A stretch of 46,741 nucleotides of DNA from a virus: positions 1 through 46,741 of the IMG/VR virus record IMGVR_UViG_3300048838_001586, one strand, 5' to 3'. The position numbers were made by a program, and so were the translations under genes. The notes below the pieces were generated by a model. It was not told the DNA's origin. It ran no database searches and was given only the letters and a program-made list of their open reading frames with translations. Positions 1 to 7,579 of the stretch are shown one piece after another (the stretch's first letter is position 1; each line of letters starts with the position of its first letter).

Positions 1-71
1 GCTCCGCGTCGCCGCGGCGCCCTTCAGGAGCGTCTTCGTGTCGACGCTGTACTCGGGGATGTAGTACTTGA
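1..71. repeat. Left copy of the terminal overlap
   Basis: Bases 1-71 match 46671-46741 with two differences (position 30 G versus T, position 44 A versus G). The copy lies inside the head decoration gene, whose frame runs continuously from one end to the other once the overlap is merged. This is what a circular or circularly permuted genome looks like after linear assembly. Both differences change the protein (Leu/Ile and Val/Ala), which suggests strain variation rather than two separate genes. Confidence 0.85.
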
Positions 72-105
72 CCGCGTCCCCGCTTCGATTGGGTGCATTG
101 AGCAT
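1..105 (-). CDS. Head decoration protein, gpD-like (N-terminal part)
   Basis: First 35 codons of a gpD-type capsid decoration protein that trimerises on the outside of lambda-like heads. The ATG at 105 is preceded by AGGAG at 116-120. The frame leaves the window at base 1 and resumes at 46670, ending at 46392, which gives a 127-residue protein, close to lambda gpD in length. It lies between the protease/scaffold gene and the major capsid gene, the lambda order C-Nu3-D-E. Identification rests on size, composition and order; there is no catalytic motif to check. Confidence 0.8.
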   Translation of the reverse strand, partial: MLNAPNRSGDAVKYYIPEYSVDTKTLLKGAAATRS

Positions 106-138
106 GATGCTGTGGCTCCTTGAGTGTTGTTCCGGCGG

Positions 139-522
139 CTACTGCGGCCGGCCGGGCAGTCCGTAGCTGCGGGCTTCGCGAATGAACGCCTCGGGATCGA
201 GCGCCCCGTGCCCGGGCTGTCCGGGCTGCACCCGCGAGGTGATCTCCTCGCCGGCATTGCGGGCGACAATGGCCTGCTGCAGGTCCTCGCGGGCCTGCTG
301 CAAGCTCATGCCGCCGGCGATGTAAGTCGCCGCGCGCTCCGGCATGCCGGCCAAGAGGCAGGCGTGCGCGATCTCCGCCGCCTCGCTCTGCGCCTGCGGC
401 GCGGGCGCGGCGGTCGGCTGCGGATTCTGCGGCGCGGGCGGGTTCTCTGCGGGGGTCTGCTGCGATTCCTTCGGGGCTTCGGGATTCGGCGCGTGCGCCG
501 GGGTGTTGGGGTCGGTACCCAT
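139..522 (-). CDS. Nested capsid scaffold (Nu3-like), in frame inside the protease gene
   Basis: The ATG at 522, in frame with the protease, is preceded by GGAAGGAG (plus-strand 533-540), eight bases away. That is one of the best ribosome sites in the head region and has no purpose unless an internal start is used. The product would be 127 residues: a Pro/Ala/Gln-rich half followed by a helix-forming half, typical of phage scaffolds. In lambda, Nu3 is made the same way from within gene C. What I see is the site and the composition; the scaffold role is inferred from lambda. Confidence 0.75.
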   Translation of the reverse strand: MGTDPNTPAHAPNPEAPKESQQTPAENPPAPQNPQPTAAPAPQAQSEAAEIAHACLLAGMPERAATYIAGGMSLQQAREDLQQAIVARNAGEEITSRVQPGQPGHGALDPEAFIREARSYGLPGRPQ

Positions 523-1449
523 TTCAATGTCTCCTTCCGGGAAAGTGGTAGTGGGTATCTGAAACTCGCCGCGCTGGTAGGCGGCAAGAAACTGCGTGAA
601 GTCCATCTGCGAGTCGGCGAATCCGGCCGCGATGCCGGCGGCGCCGTAGTAGAGGTTGGCCTCCGTGGCGCGCACCGCCGCGGCGTCCATGCCGCGGTTG
701 CGCGCGACCTTTTCGACAAACAGGTCGTAGAGTTGATCGATGCGCGTCTTGACGGCGGCGTAGGCCTCCGTCGAAAGCGGCGCGTGCGGGTTGCCGTCGT
801 CCTTGCGGGCGCCGGCGAAGATCGTGGTGTAGCGTACGCCGATGCGTTCATCCCAACCGGAAAGGTCGACGTGTTGCGTGAGTACCCCGACGCTGCCAGT
901 TCCCGACGTCTGTCCGACGACAACCCGGTCCGCCGCCGATGCGATGAGGTAGGCCGCGGAGTAGGCCATCTCGTTGGACACCGCCACGAGGGGCTTGTGC
1001 CCCCGCAGGCGGTAGACGTGTTCCGCGGCTTCGTAGTTGCCGTGGACCACGCCGCCGGGCGAATCGCTGCGGAGGAGCACGCGCTCGACCTCGCCGTCCG
1101 CCATGGCCGCGTCCAGCGCCAGCATGATGTCCGCGTAGGTCTGATTCGGCATCTCGCCCCACGGGTCCCAGTCGAAGCGATGGAAGCCGAGCGGCCCGAA
1201 GATGTCCACGAGGCCGACGGCGCCGAGCTTCCAGTAACCGGCGAAGACTCCCCAGCGCCCCGGGCCCGGCGTGAAACGGGCCGCCGCGATGACCTCGCGG
1301 GCTTCAACCTTCACGTCTTCGCCGCGCTGCCGCGTGCGGTCGCCGCTGTCCTGCAACCCGGCCAGCCAGGCCTCGAGGAACGACGGCGCGATGGCCAGCG
1401 GCTGGTTGACGATCTGCTCGAGCCTGGGTTTGCGCCGGCGCGTGCTCAT
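139..1449 (-). CDS. Capsid maturation protease, S49/SppA family (lambda gpC-like)
   Basis: A 436-residue S49-type peptidase that should process the prohead. The oxyanion segment SDSPGG is at 128-133, the predicted nucleophile is Ser164 in MAYSAAY and the predicted general base is Lys216 in FAGARKDD, the usual S49 dyad. After about residue 300 the protein becomes Pro/Ala/Gln-rich and then helical, as in lambda gpC, where this tail is also made separately as the scaffold. The start ATG at 1449 overlaps the portal stop as ATGA and has AGGAGG ten bases upstream. An internal ribosome site and ATG at 522 support a nested product. Confidence 0.93.
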   Translation of the reverse strand: MSTRRRKPRLEQIVNQPLAIAPSFLEAWLAGLQDSGDRTRQRGEDVKVEAREVIAAARFTPGPGRWGVFAGYWKLGAVGLVDIFGPLGFHRFDWDPWGEMPNQTYADIMLALDAAMADGEVERVLLRSDSPGGVVHGNYEAAEHVYRLRGHKPLVAVSNEMAYSAAYLIASAADRVVVGQTSGTGSVGVLTQHVDLSGWDERIGVRYTTIFAGARKDDGNPHAPLSTEAYAAVKTRIDQLYDLFVEKVARNRGMDAAAVRATEANLYYGAAGIAAGFADSQMDFTQFLAAYQRGEFQIPTTTFPEGDIEMGTDPNTPAHAPNPEAPKESQQTPAENPPAPQNPQPTAAPAPQAQSEAAEIAHACLLAGMPERAATYIAGGMSLQQAREDLQQAIVARNAGEEITSRVQPGQPGHGALDPEAFIREARSYGLPGRPQ

Positions 1450-2999
1450 GCCGCCTTTGCCTCCTTGCCGTCCTCGTCCTCCTCGTCGTCGTCCTTATCG
1501 TCCTCCGGCGCCGCGGCGGCGGCTGCCGGCGCCTTGCTCTTGTCGGCGATGCCCTTGCGCTTGCGCCGCTCCTGGTCTTCCGCGATCAGGTCGTAGACCT
1601 CTTCCGCGTCGAAGCCGAGTTCGGCCATGGTCTGGCTGGGCGCCTTGAGGTTGTTGTCGACGAGGATCACCTCGCCGTTGGCGTCCTTCACCGGGTCGAG
1701 CCACTGCCAGTGCGGCGGGATCCACTGCACGTCGAGGAACTCGCGCCGGCGCGCGCGGTATTCCGCCAGGCTGACGGTCTTGAAAACTCCGTTCAGCGCC
1801 GCCGCGTCCATGAACCAGGCCCACACCGGCCGGCACAGCTGAAAGACCATGATGTGGTGTTGCAGCATTTCGCAGCGGCGCCGGAACTCGAGCAGGGCGG
1901 CGCGCGTGCGGCTGTAGTTGCCGCCGGAGTAGTCGCCGGTGAGCTGCTCGTAGGTCATGCCCACGCCGGCGGCGCACGCCCGCAGCTCATGCTTGCACCA
2001 GGACTCGAAGGAGGCCTCCGCGCCGGGCGGCTGCGACCAGGTGATGTCCTCGTCCAGGCCAAGTTCGGCGATGATGCCCGGCTGCATCTCCATGGTGGCG
2101 TTGCCAAAGTCGTCCTTCGTGGTGTCGCTCTTGGCGCCGAAGTCCGCGCCGCCGGTCATCTTCTTGATGAAGGCGAGAAAGTTGGCGGACTGGCGGTTGC
2201 GCTCCATGGTGGCGTCTTCGTAGCTGTCGAGCATGTGCAGGCGCACGATCATCGAGGCCAGCCGCGAGACGCCGCGGCGCTGGCCGGGGCGGGTCACGTT
2301 GAACACGTGGCAGATCTGGTCGGCGGGTACGCGTACCGTGCCAAACCCGCCCGCCGCGCTCATCACGCTCTGGTCGCCGGGATGTTCCCGGCTGAGGTGG
2401 TATGCGACACGCCGGCCCATCCGGTCGTACTCGATGCCCATCTCGACGCGGTTGCCGTTCCACCGCTCCGGCGCGTCGCCGCTGTCGAGGTGGTCGGGTT
2501 CGAGGATCTGCAGCTGCAAGGGAACCACGAGGCCGTCGGAACGTTGCCGGTCGCGTCTGCGCACGAGGACCTCGCCGCCGGTGGAATAGCCGCGCGCGGC
2601 CAGCTGTTGCAGGCCGTAGAAGTCGAGCGCGCCCGAGGCGTCCGCCTCGTCCGTCCACCACTTCCAGACGCGCTGGATCTCCTCTTTCTTCTCCGGCTCG
2701 CCGGGCAAGTTGAGGCGCGGCACGATGCCCGTGCCCACGAAGTTGGCGACGAAGCTCTCCTCCGCGTTGCAGGCCCAGGCGTTGTTGGCGACCAGGTCGC
2801 GCGCGCGGTTGCGCAGCAGGACGGCCGAGCCGCCTACCGCCGAGTTGGGCCCCACCGTCGAGGCGCGCAGGTTGCCCATGCGCCGGCCGCTGCGAGCGCC
2901 CTCGAAATACGCCTCCTGCACGAGAGGCAGGGCGGCGCGAATCAGCGCCTGGCGAAGCGGCCGCATGAGAGCGTTGCGAACCGAGGCGAGTGCGCCCAT
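1446..2999 (-). CDS. Portal protein (lambda gpB-like)
   Basis: A 517-residue portal of the lambda family (Phage_portal_2). Such proteins form the dodecameric ring through which DNA enters and leaves the head. Characteristic stretches are the N-terminal NAWACNAEESFVANFVGTG, the middle GVSRLASMIVRLHML and the conserved YEQLTGDYSGGNYSRTRAAL region (residues about 370-390). The last 40 residues are a Lys/Ala stretch followed by a very acidic tail, common in this family. It overlaps gpW by one base upstream and the protease by four bases downstream, so the head genes are translationally coupled. Confidence 0.95.
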   Translation of the reverse strand: MGALASVRNALMRPLRQALIRAALPLVQEAYFEGARSGRRMGNLRASTVGPNSAVGGSAVLLRNRARDLVANNAWACNAEESFVANFVGTGIVPRLNLPGEPEKKEEIQRVWKWWTDEADASGALDFYGLQQLAARGYSTGGEVLVRRRDRQRSDGLVVPLQLQILEPDHLDSGDAPERWNGNRVEMGIEYDRMGRRVAYHLSREHPGDQSVMSAAGGFGTVRVPADQICHVFNVTRPGQRRGVSRLASMIVRLHMLDSYEDATMERNRQSANFLAFIKKMTGGADFGAKSDTTKDDFGNATMEMQPGIIAELGLDEDITWSQPPGAEASFESWCKHELRACAAGVGMTYEQLTGDYSGGNYSRTRAALLEFRRRCEMLQHHIMVFQLCRPVWAWFMDAAALNGVFKTVSLAEYRARRREFLDVQWIPPHWQWLDPVKDANGEVILVDNNLKAPSQTMAELGFDAEEVYDLIAEDQERRKRKGIADKSKAPAAAAAAPEDDKDDDEEDEDGKEAKAA

Positions 3000-3229
3000 C
3001 AGAGGCCTTTCCCGGTGCGGTTGGCGGTGAGTTTGATGCGCGACCTGGTGCTGTCCGCGTCGTCGATCTCGCGCAGCATCTCCGCCCGCAGGCTGCGGAG
3101 CTTGTCCAGGTCCGCGCGCGTGTAGGCGATGGTCTGGCCGGAAAACGACGCCGATACCACCGCCTGGCCATTGACCAGCGCCATGATGGCGGTCTGTACG
3201 GCGGTGAGGTCGGCTTCGCTCCAGGCCAT
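2999..3229 (-). CDS. Head-tail joining protein gpW-like
   Basis: A 76-residue protein with the gpW pattern: an N-terminal helix (WSEADLTAVQTAIMAL), a short beta hairpin around VSASFSGQTIAYTR, and a second helix LDKLRSLRAEMLREI. gpW plugs and extends the portal after DNA packaging in lambda. The start ATG at 3229 lies two bases after the stop of the upstream exported protein, and the stop shares a base with the portal ATG. There is no close ribosome site, so coupling to the upstream gene is likely. Confidence 0.88.
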   Translation of the reverse strand: MAWSEADLTAVQTAIMALVNGQAVVSASFSGQTIAYTRADLDKLRSLRAEMLREIDDADSTRSRIKLTANRTGKGL

Positions 3230-3231
3230 GG

Positions 3232-3888
3232 TCAGCGCCCGCGCCTCCCCACGAATCGCACCGCGTAGACGCGGAAGGTGTCGCTGCCAGACTCGCGCCA
3301 GAGGCGGAAGGTGGCGACCTGGCCGCCGCTCCACGGCGCCGCGCTGGTGATCGGCAGCGTGAGGATCGCCGTGCACCCGCTGGTCGCCGGCATGACCAGC
3401 GTCGCCGTCGCGTTGTCGATGGCGGTCGCGTCGATTACGGCGTCGCCGTTGATGAGGAAGTCGAAGTCCACCACGGTACTCGTGGTCGTCGCCTCTTCGG
3501 TGGATCGGCAAAGCAGTTCGACGGACTCCATCGATGCGGCGACGATCCAGTCCGGCAGCCAGAGGGTCGTCCAGGCCATGTACCCGGTGCCGTCCTCGCC
3601 CGAGGCCCACTCGATGCAGGGCCCGATCTCGTACTCGCTGGCGGAGTTGGGCGCGGTCGTCGCGGTGAGGACCTCGCCGCCGGCCAGGAAGGAAGCGAGC
3701 GGCAGGTCGACGTGGAAGGTGCTGTCGGCAATCTCAAAGTCGCCGACCACCTCGGCGTGGATGTACTTGCCGGCCCACACCTTCGGCTCGACGGGCGTGT
3801 CCTGGGCGTGCACTTGCGAAAACGCCACGACGGCCAGTGCCACAACCGCCGCTGCCATTCGGATGAGAGCGTACTTGCGTTCGTTCAA
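3232..3888 (-). CDS. Exported protein of unknown function in the head module
   Basis: I do not recognise this 218-residue protein. The best start is the TTG at 3888, with AAAGGAG seven bases upstream. It opens a classical Sec signal peptide: Arg/Lys-rich start, hydrophobic run AAAVVALAVVAFS, and a probable signal peptidase site after VHA. The mature part is beta-rich with many Thr/Ala/Ser residues and four Cys, as in a small secreted or surface domain. A signal peptide between terminase and gpW is odd, because virion proteins assemble in the cytoplasm. An ATG-started version at 3858 would shorten the signal. Confidence 0.7.
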   Translation of the reverse strand: MNERKYALIRMAAAVVALAVVAFSQVHAQDTPVEPKVWAGKYIHAEVVGDFEIADSTFHVDLPLASFLAGGEVLTATTAPNSASEYEIGPCIEWASGEDGTGYMAWTTLWLPDWIVAASMESVELLCRSTEEATTTSTVVDFDFLINGDAVIDATAIDNATATLVMPATSGCTAILTLPITSAAPWSGGQVATFRLWRESGSDTFRVYAVRFVGRRGR

Positions 3889-3931
3889 GGCGGGCTCCTT
3901 TCGAGGCGAGCAATCAAGTTCTTCGGAAGGT

Positions 3932-3946
3932 CTCAACAGATTGAGA
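3932..3946. other. Short inverted repeat upstream of the exported-protein gene
   Basis: TCTCAA-caga-TTGAGA (about 3931-3946) is a six-base perfect inverted repeat in the 113-bp spacer before the TTG start at 3888. It may be an operator or a weak hairpin. Too short to assign a function. Confidence 0.3.
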
Positions 3947-3977
3947 ATAGGCAGGATGAGGCAGTGAGGGGGAGTGG

Positions 3978-4007
3978 CCCTATTGGGTCCCTATTGGGTC
4001 CCTATTG
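3978..4007. repeat. 11-bp tandem repeat, 2.7 copies
   Basis: CCCTATTGGGT occurs twice in tandem and again as a partial CCCTATTG. Each unit carries a CCC...GGG symmetry. The last unit includes the stop codon of the small HTH gene. The spacing equals about one helical turn, as for sites that bind a protein on one face of the DNA. It sits just downstream of the terminase genes and upstream of the next gene. Confidence 0.8.
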
Positions 4008-4181
4008 TGACCTTTTGCGGGCAGGGACTCGCTTCAGGGCGGCCAGCAGCTCGTTTCTGTGCGCTACCAGCGTGCCGCCGGAATTGTGAATCGGCAGGTA
4101 CTTGCGGATATTGCGGAACCGTTTGCGACCGCAACGGAGCGCTTGCATGATTTCCTTCTGCCCGACTAGCAGCTCGTTCAT
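4002..4181 (-). CDS. Small putative DNA-binding protein, HTH-like
   Basis: A 59-residue basic protein. The pattern VGQKEIMQALRCGRKRFRNI followed by a short Gly turn and a second helix (HRNELLAALK) resembles MerR/excisionase-like winged helices. The start ATG at 4181 overlaps the large terminase stop as ATGA and has GGGAGG seven bases upstream. A 70-residue protein at 8443-8655 has the same layout (G-K-x-I-x-x-A-L, F-R-x-x-R-x-x-L, then G-R/T-L-x-A). The two look paralogous. The function is unknown; tandem repeats at its 3' end could be a target. Confidence 0.75.
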   Translation of the reverse strand: MNELLVGQKEIMQALRCGRKRFRNIRKYLPIHNSGGTLVAHRNELLAALKRVPARKRSQ

Positions 4182-6049
4182 GATCGGCCTCCCAGGCGCC
4201 CTCTTACACGTAACTCTCGCTTGCGTCGCTGCGGCTGTACCGGCGGCTTCGTCTCGGCCAGCGAGGCGGCGATGCCGGCCAGGTCCGGGTTCAGGATGGC
4301 CAGAGCCGCGGTCGCGTAGACGCGGCAGTCCAGCGCCTCGTTGCGCGCGCCGTCCGGCTTCATCCACACCCGCACCGCGTGTCCCTTGTTGTACTTGGTG
4401 ACCTGCCGCTCCACCGTCAACTGCCGGAAGTACTCCTCCGTCCGCTCCATCGGGAAGTGGCAGTAACCCGGCCCCGCCGCCGGCAGCCCCAGGCGCGAGT
4501 AGAGGCTGTCCTTCGCCGTGTCGGTACCCACGGTGAAGAGCGGGCACTTGCCCGGCTTCGGCTTGGCCGGGCGGGTGATCAGCGGCCGGCCGGCGCCGGG
4601 CATGCCCTTCAGCGCGTAGACATGCCGGCTCCAGCGCGCGCGGCAGAAATCGTGCACCTGCTGCGTCTTGTAGCCGGTGTCCACCCCCGCCGCGGCGACG
4701 CTGAGCACGTTGCCGCTCTCGTGCGGGTAGGTGCCGAGGAGCGCGCGGTCCAGTTGCTCCCAGACCTCCCCCTGCTCCGGGTTGCCGAAGAAGACCTGGT
4801 AGTCCACGCTCCACGATTCGTGGTCGATGCCCCAGCCGACGATCTCCACCTCCAGCCGGTCTTTCTGCACGTCGACGCCGGCGATGAGCACCGCGGCGCC
4901 CTGGGGGACTGTGCTGTTCCACTCCTCGCGCCGGCCGTGCAGTACCTGCCAGTCGACCTTCTCGCCCTCTTCCTCCCACGTCTCCCCGAGCGAGGTGTTG
5001 ACCCAGACCTGCAGCGACTTCGCCCCCTCGCGCACGGCCTTGACGTGATTGCCGGCGATGTAGCCGAAGCTGCTGTTCGCCCAGGGCGCGTACATCTCGT
5101 TGAGGTGGAAGCCGCGCACGCTCGGCCTTGGTGGTGCCGGCGTCTCCGGGTTCTCCTGCCAGGTCGGCCGCCACTCCCCCGCGGCGAGCATCTCCGGCAG
5201 GTCGGCGTCCATGATCACGCTGCCGCACTGGTCGCAGATGTAGTAGGCCTCCTCCGGCTTGCCCTTCGGCCACTCCACGCACCCCCACATGAAGCGGATC
5301 ATCTCCGCGCAATGGGGACACGGCACGAAGTAGCGCCGCTGGTCGCTGGCCAGGAACTCCGTCTCGATGCGGCTGCGGCCCTTCACCGCGGGGGTGGACA
5401 CGAGCACGATCTTGCGGTCCCAGAAGGTGAGGGTGCGCTTCTCCGCCAGGCTGACCGGGTCGCCCTCGTCGCCGGCGCTGTCCTCGAACCGGTCGACCTC
5501 GTCGCAGAGCACGATCTTGATCGGCTTTGACGCCAGCCCCGCCGGCGCGTTGGCTCCCACCAGCGTGAGGTGTCCGCCCGGGAAGATCTTCTTCAGGATC
5601 GTGTTGTTGCTGTCGCGCCGCTTGTCCCGCACGATCTCGGCGAGGCAGGGCGTGTCCCGCAGCATGGGCGCCAGCCGCTCCTTGCTGAAGTCCTCCGCGG
5701 TCCCCTCCGTCGGGTACACGAGCAGCATCGGACAGGGCGCGACGTCCATGTGGTAGCCGATGACGTTGAGCACCACCTCGGTCTTGCCGACCTGCGAGGA
5801 CGACATGACGATCACGCGTTCCACCTCCGGATCGGAGACGGCGTCCATGATCTCCCGCAGGTAGGGCGTCCGTTCAGTCCTCCACCTTCCGCGCGCGGCG
5901 CTTGCCTCCGGCGACAGCACGCGCTTTGCGTCGGCCCACTGGCTTATTGTCAACTTTGGCGGCGGCGCCCACGCGGCGGTGAGGCCGGCGAGGAGCACGA
6001 GCAGGACCGGCGGCATCGGCGGCGGCGTCATCTGCTGGAACGCTGTCAT
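4178..6049 (-). CDS. Terminase large subunit (lambda gpA family)
   Basis: A 623-residue packaging motor. The Walker A-like SSSQVGKTE is at 83-91, Walker B is CDEVDRFED near residue 185, and a CPHC...CDQC zinc ribbon typical of the gpA family follows near 245-275. The nuclease half contains GVDVQKDRLEVEI and AAGVDTGYKTQQV. The highly conserved entry segment SPEASAARGRWRTERTPYLR confirms the family. The ATG at 6049 lies just inside the end of the small terminase reading frame and has no good ribosome site, so translational coupling is likely. gpA-type enzymes usually cut cohesive ends. Confidence 0.96.
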   Translation of the reverse strand: MTAFQQMTPPPMPPVLLVLLAGLTAAWAPPPKLTISQWADAKRVLSPEASAARGRWRTERTPYLREIMDAVSDPEVERVIVMSSSQVGKTEVVLNVIGYHMDVAPCPMLLVYPTEGTAEDFSKERLAPMLRDTPCLAEIVRDKRRDSNNTILKKIFPGGHLTLVGANAPAGLASKPIKIVLCDEVDRFEDSAGDEGDPVSLAEKRTLTFWDRKIVLVSTPAVKGRSRIETEFLASDQRRYFVPCPHCAEMIRFMWGCVEWPKGKPEEAYYICDQCGSVIMDADLPEMLAAGEWRPTWQENPETPAPPRPSVRGFHLNEMYAPWANSSFGYIAGNHVKAVREGAKSLQVWVNTSLGETWEEEGEKVDWQVLHGRREEWNSTVPQGAAVLIAGVDVQKDRLEVEIVGWGIDHESWSVDYQVFFGNPEQGEVWEQLDRALLGTYPHESGNVLSVAAAGVDTGYKTQQVHDFCRARWSRHVYALKGMPGAGRPLITRPAKPKPGKCPLFTVGTDTAKDSLYSRLGLPAAGPGYCHFPMERTEEYFRQLTVERQVTKYNKGHAVRVWMKPDGARNEALDCRVYATAALAILNPDLAGIAASLAETKPPVQPQRRKRELRVRGRLGGRS

Positions 6050-6052
6050 CGG

Positions 6053-6532
6053 CTACGCTGCCTGCCGGCTTCCAACCGGCCAAGTCCTGAAGCGCGTAGC
6101 GGATCTCGTCTTCGAGTTTTTTTTTACCTTCGCCGGCGACTTCTCTCGCGCGAGGATGTCGGCGAGGGATGAGGGCAGGCCGAGCAGGTGCGCCTTGGCG
6201 GCGTGCACGAGGTCGCCGACCGCCTGGCGCACGAGGGACACTTCGAGCAGTTCGCCGCGCTTCTTCGCCAGATCCAGTTCGCGCAGGCGCCTGTTGGCGC
6301 GGGTGAGCGCGGCCCGCTCCTGGTTGAAACTCTCCGGCTGGTCGCTGCCCTTGCTCTGCCGGCGGATGAACTCGATGTACCACTGCACGCATTCGACCAG
6401 GTCGTAATGCCCGGGCGCGACGCGCGGCATGCCCTGCTCCTTGACGAGGCGATTGATCCACCGCGGCGTCAGGTTGAGTAGGTACGCGAGTTGGTCCAGG
6501 CCGATGAGATTGCGCGCGCCGTCGTCCGGCAT
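6053..6532 (-). CDS. Terminase small subunit (Nu1-like), interrupted at an A9 tract
   Basis: As read, 159 residues. The N-terminal winged HTH (LIGLDQLAYLLNLTPRWINR) binds DNA, and a long helix follows. The ATG at 6532 has GGAGG five bases upstream and overlaps the preceding gene as ATGA. At 6117-6125 the sense strand has nine A residues. After it this frame gives a basic tail and stops at 6053, whereas the neighbouring frame continues KKLEDEIRYALQDLAGW and stays open to 5874, which fits the family better. Either a homopolymer miscount or transcriptional slippage would give a 219-residue protein. Confidence 0.88.
   Translation of the reverse strand: MPDDGARNLIGLDQLAYLLNLTPRWINRLVKEQGMPRVAPGHYDLVECVQWYIEFIRRQSKGSDQPESFNQERAALTRANRRLRELDLAKKRGELLEVSLVRQAVGDLVHAAKAHLLGLPSSLADILAREKSPAKVKKNSKTRSATRFRTWPVGSRQAA
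6117..6125 (-). other. A9 homopolymer, possible slippage or indel site
   Basis: Nine consecutive A residues on the coding strand inside the small terminase gene. Adding one A (or losing two) joins the N-terminal frame to an open frame ending at 5874, which overlaps the start of the large terminase by 176 bases. Confidence 0.6.
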
Positions 6533-6927
6533 CAATTCCTCCGCGGCACGTCGACGGTGAAGTTGAAGCGGCCGTGCGGGATCTCGTCCGCGGTACGGCC
6601 GCGGCTGCCGGCTTTCTCCTGTTTGAGCCCGAGCAGGCTGTTGATCTCCCTTTGGACGGCGAGGCAGGTTTTGTAGTCCTGGATGTTCAGACTGAGCGCG
6701 TAGAGTCTGTTCAGGCGCTCCAGGGCCTTCGCGAGTTCCACCTCGCTGTCGACGGCCTGCCGCGTGAAATGCGCCAGCGCCGCGGCCAGGTGCTCCTCCA
6801 TGCCTTTGTCGGTGAGGTGCCACTCTGTCTTTTCGGAGTTGATGTAGGCGTGGATCTCGCGCGGCGCGGCGCCGTCACGCAGCATGTCCACGATCTTTGC
6901 AAGAGCCGCTTCAATCAGTTCGCTCAC
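6532..6927 (-). CDS. Conserved-looking phage protein upstream of terminase, unknown function
   Basis: A 131-residue, mostly helical protein that I do not recognise. It starts at a GTG (6927) with AAGGGA seven bases upstream and overlaps the PLD-like gene by 17 bases. Its stop overlaps the small terminase ATG as ATGA. The N-terminal part (IVDMLRDGAAPREIHAYINS) resembles a small helical DNA-binding or oligomerisation unit, and residues 60-100 form a likely coiled coil. The position suggests a packaging accessory protein, by context only. Confidence 0.72.
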   Translation of the reverse strand: MSELIEAALAKIVDMLRDGAAPREIHAYINSEKTEWHLTDKGMEEHLAAALAHFTRQAVDSEVELAKALERLNRLYALSLNIQDYKTCLAVQREINSLLGLKQEKAGSRGRTADEIPHGRFNFTVDVPRRN

Positions 6928-7579
6928 GTTTCTGTCCCTTCTTGAACATGCCCTCCATCCACTCGCGGTGGAAGTCGTAGAGGCCGCGGTGGTGGGTGAG
7001 CACGTACTGCTCGACGCGCGGGTTGGCGTTGAAGTTGGCCGAACCTTCGACAGTCAGGTAGATCTCCCGGTCGTGCCGGCAGAGCAGGGTAATCTTGGCG
7101 TGGTTCTCGAAGGCCACGTAGCGCTGGCCCCGCGCCTGCAGGCCTTCGAGCAGGGTGGCGTAAACCGCCGTCTCCCGGCGCTTGAAGTAGGTACCCGTCA
7201 TCATGGTGATCTGGCCGATCGTGCCGGCGTCAAAGAGCTGCAGCATCTCGCGCGCGTTCGGCCGGGAGAGGGTCCAGGTGGATCCGAAGAACTCGTCGGC
7301 GCGGCCGCCCATGAGTTCTATCAGCACGGGGATCCACGTCCAGAAATCATAGCGGCCGTTGCTGACCATGTGGATGCTCTGGCCAGGCTCCGGCAGCGCG
7401 TCGAGCACGTCGCGCAAGTGCTCTTTCCGCATCATGTTGATCAGCCGTATCTTGCTGTCACGGATGAACTTGAGGCCGCTGGGCGCCATGTCCTGCGATT
7501 CAATGTCGTTCTCGTCGTCCAGCCAGGTGGCTTGACGGTCGTCCGGGTTGAGAAAGTCTAGGGCAGATGATTCCGGCAA
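6911..7579 (-). CDS. Phospholipase D-like (HKD) nuclease-fold protein
   Basis: A 222-residue protein whose C-terminal third carries one PLD-type active-site signature: His160-x-Lys162 in ENHAKITLL, then GSANFNANPRVEQ (179-191), which matches the GS-N-(x)n-E part of the motif. Single-HKD proteins of this kind act as dimers, usually as nucleases. No signal peptide is visible, so it should act in the cytoplasm. The TTG at 7579 (GGAG about ten bases upstream) gives the longest form; the ATG at 7489 is an alternative. It sits just before the terminase genes, so a role in DNA end processing or recombination is possible but inferred. Confidence 0.75.
   Translation of the reverse strand: MPESSALDFLNPDDRQATWLDDENDIESQDMAPSGLKFIRDSKIRLINMMRKEHLRDVLDALPEPGQSIHMVSNGRYDFWTWIPVLIELMGGRADEFFGSTWTLSRPNAREMLQLFDAGTIGQITMMTGTYFKRRETAVYATLLEGLQARGQRYVAFENHAKITLLCRHDREIYLTVEGSANFNANPRVEQYVLTHHRGLYDFHREWMEGMFKKGQKRERTD

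Noticed and set aside
1-71. A second, tandem copy of gpD
   Set aside because: The two pieces join into one gene of normal length; neither end has a complete copy.
3978-4007. A CRISPR array
   Set aside because: Units are 11 bp, contiguous, with no spacers and no cas genes anywhere in the window.
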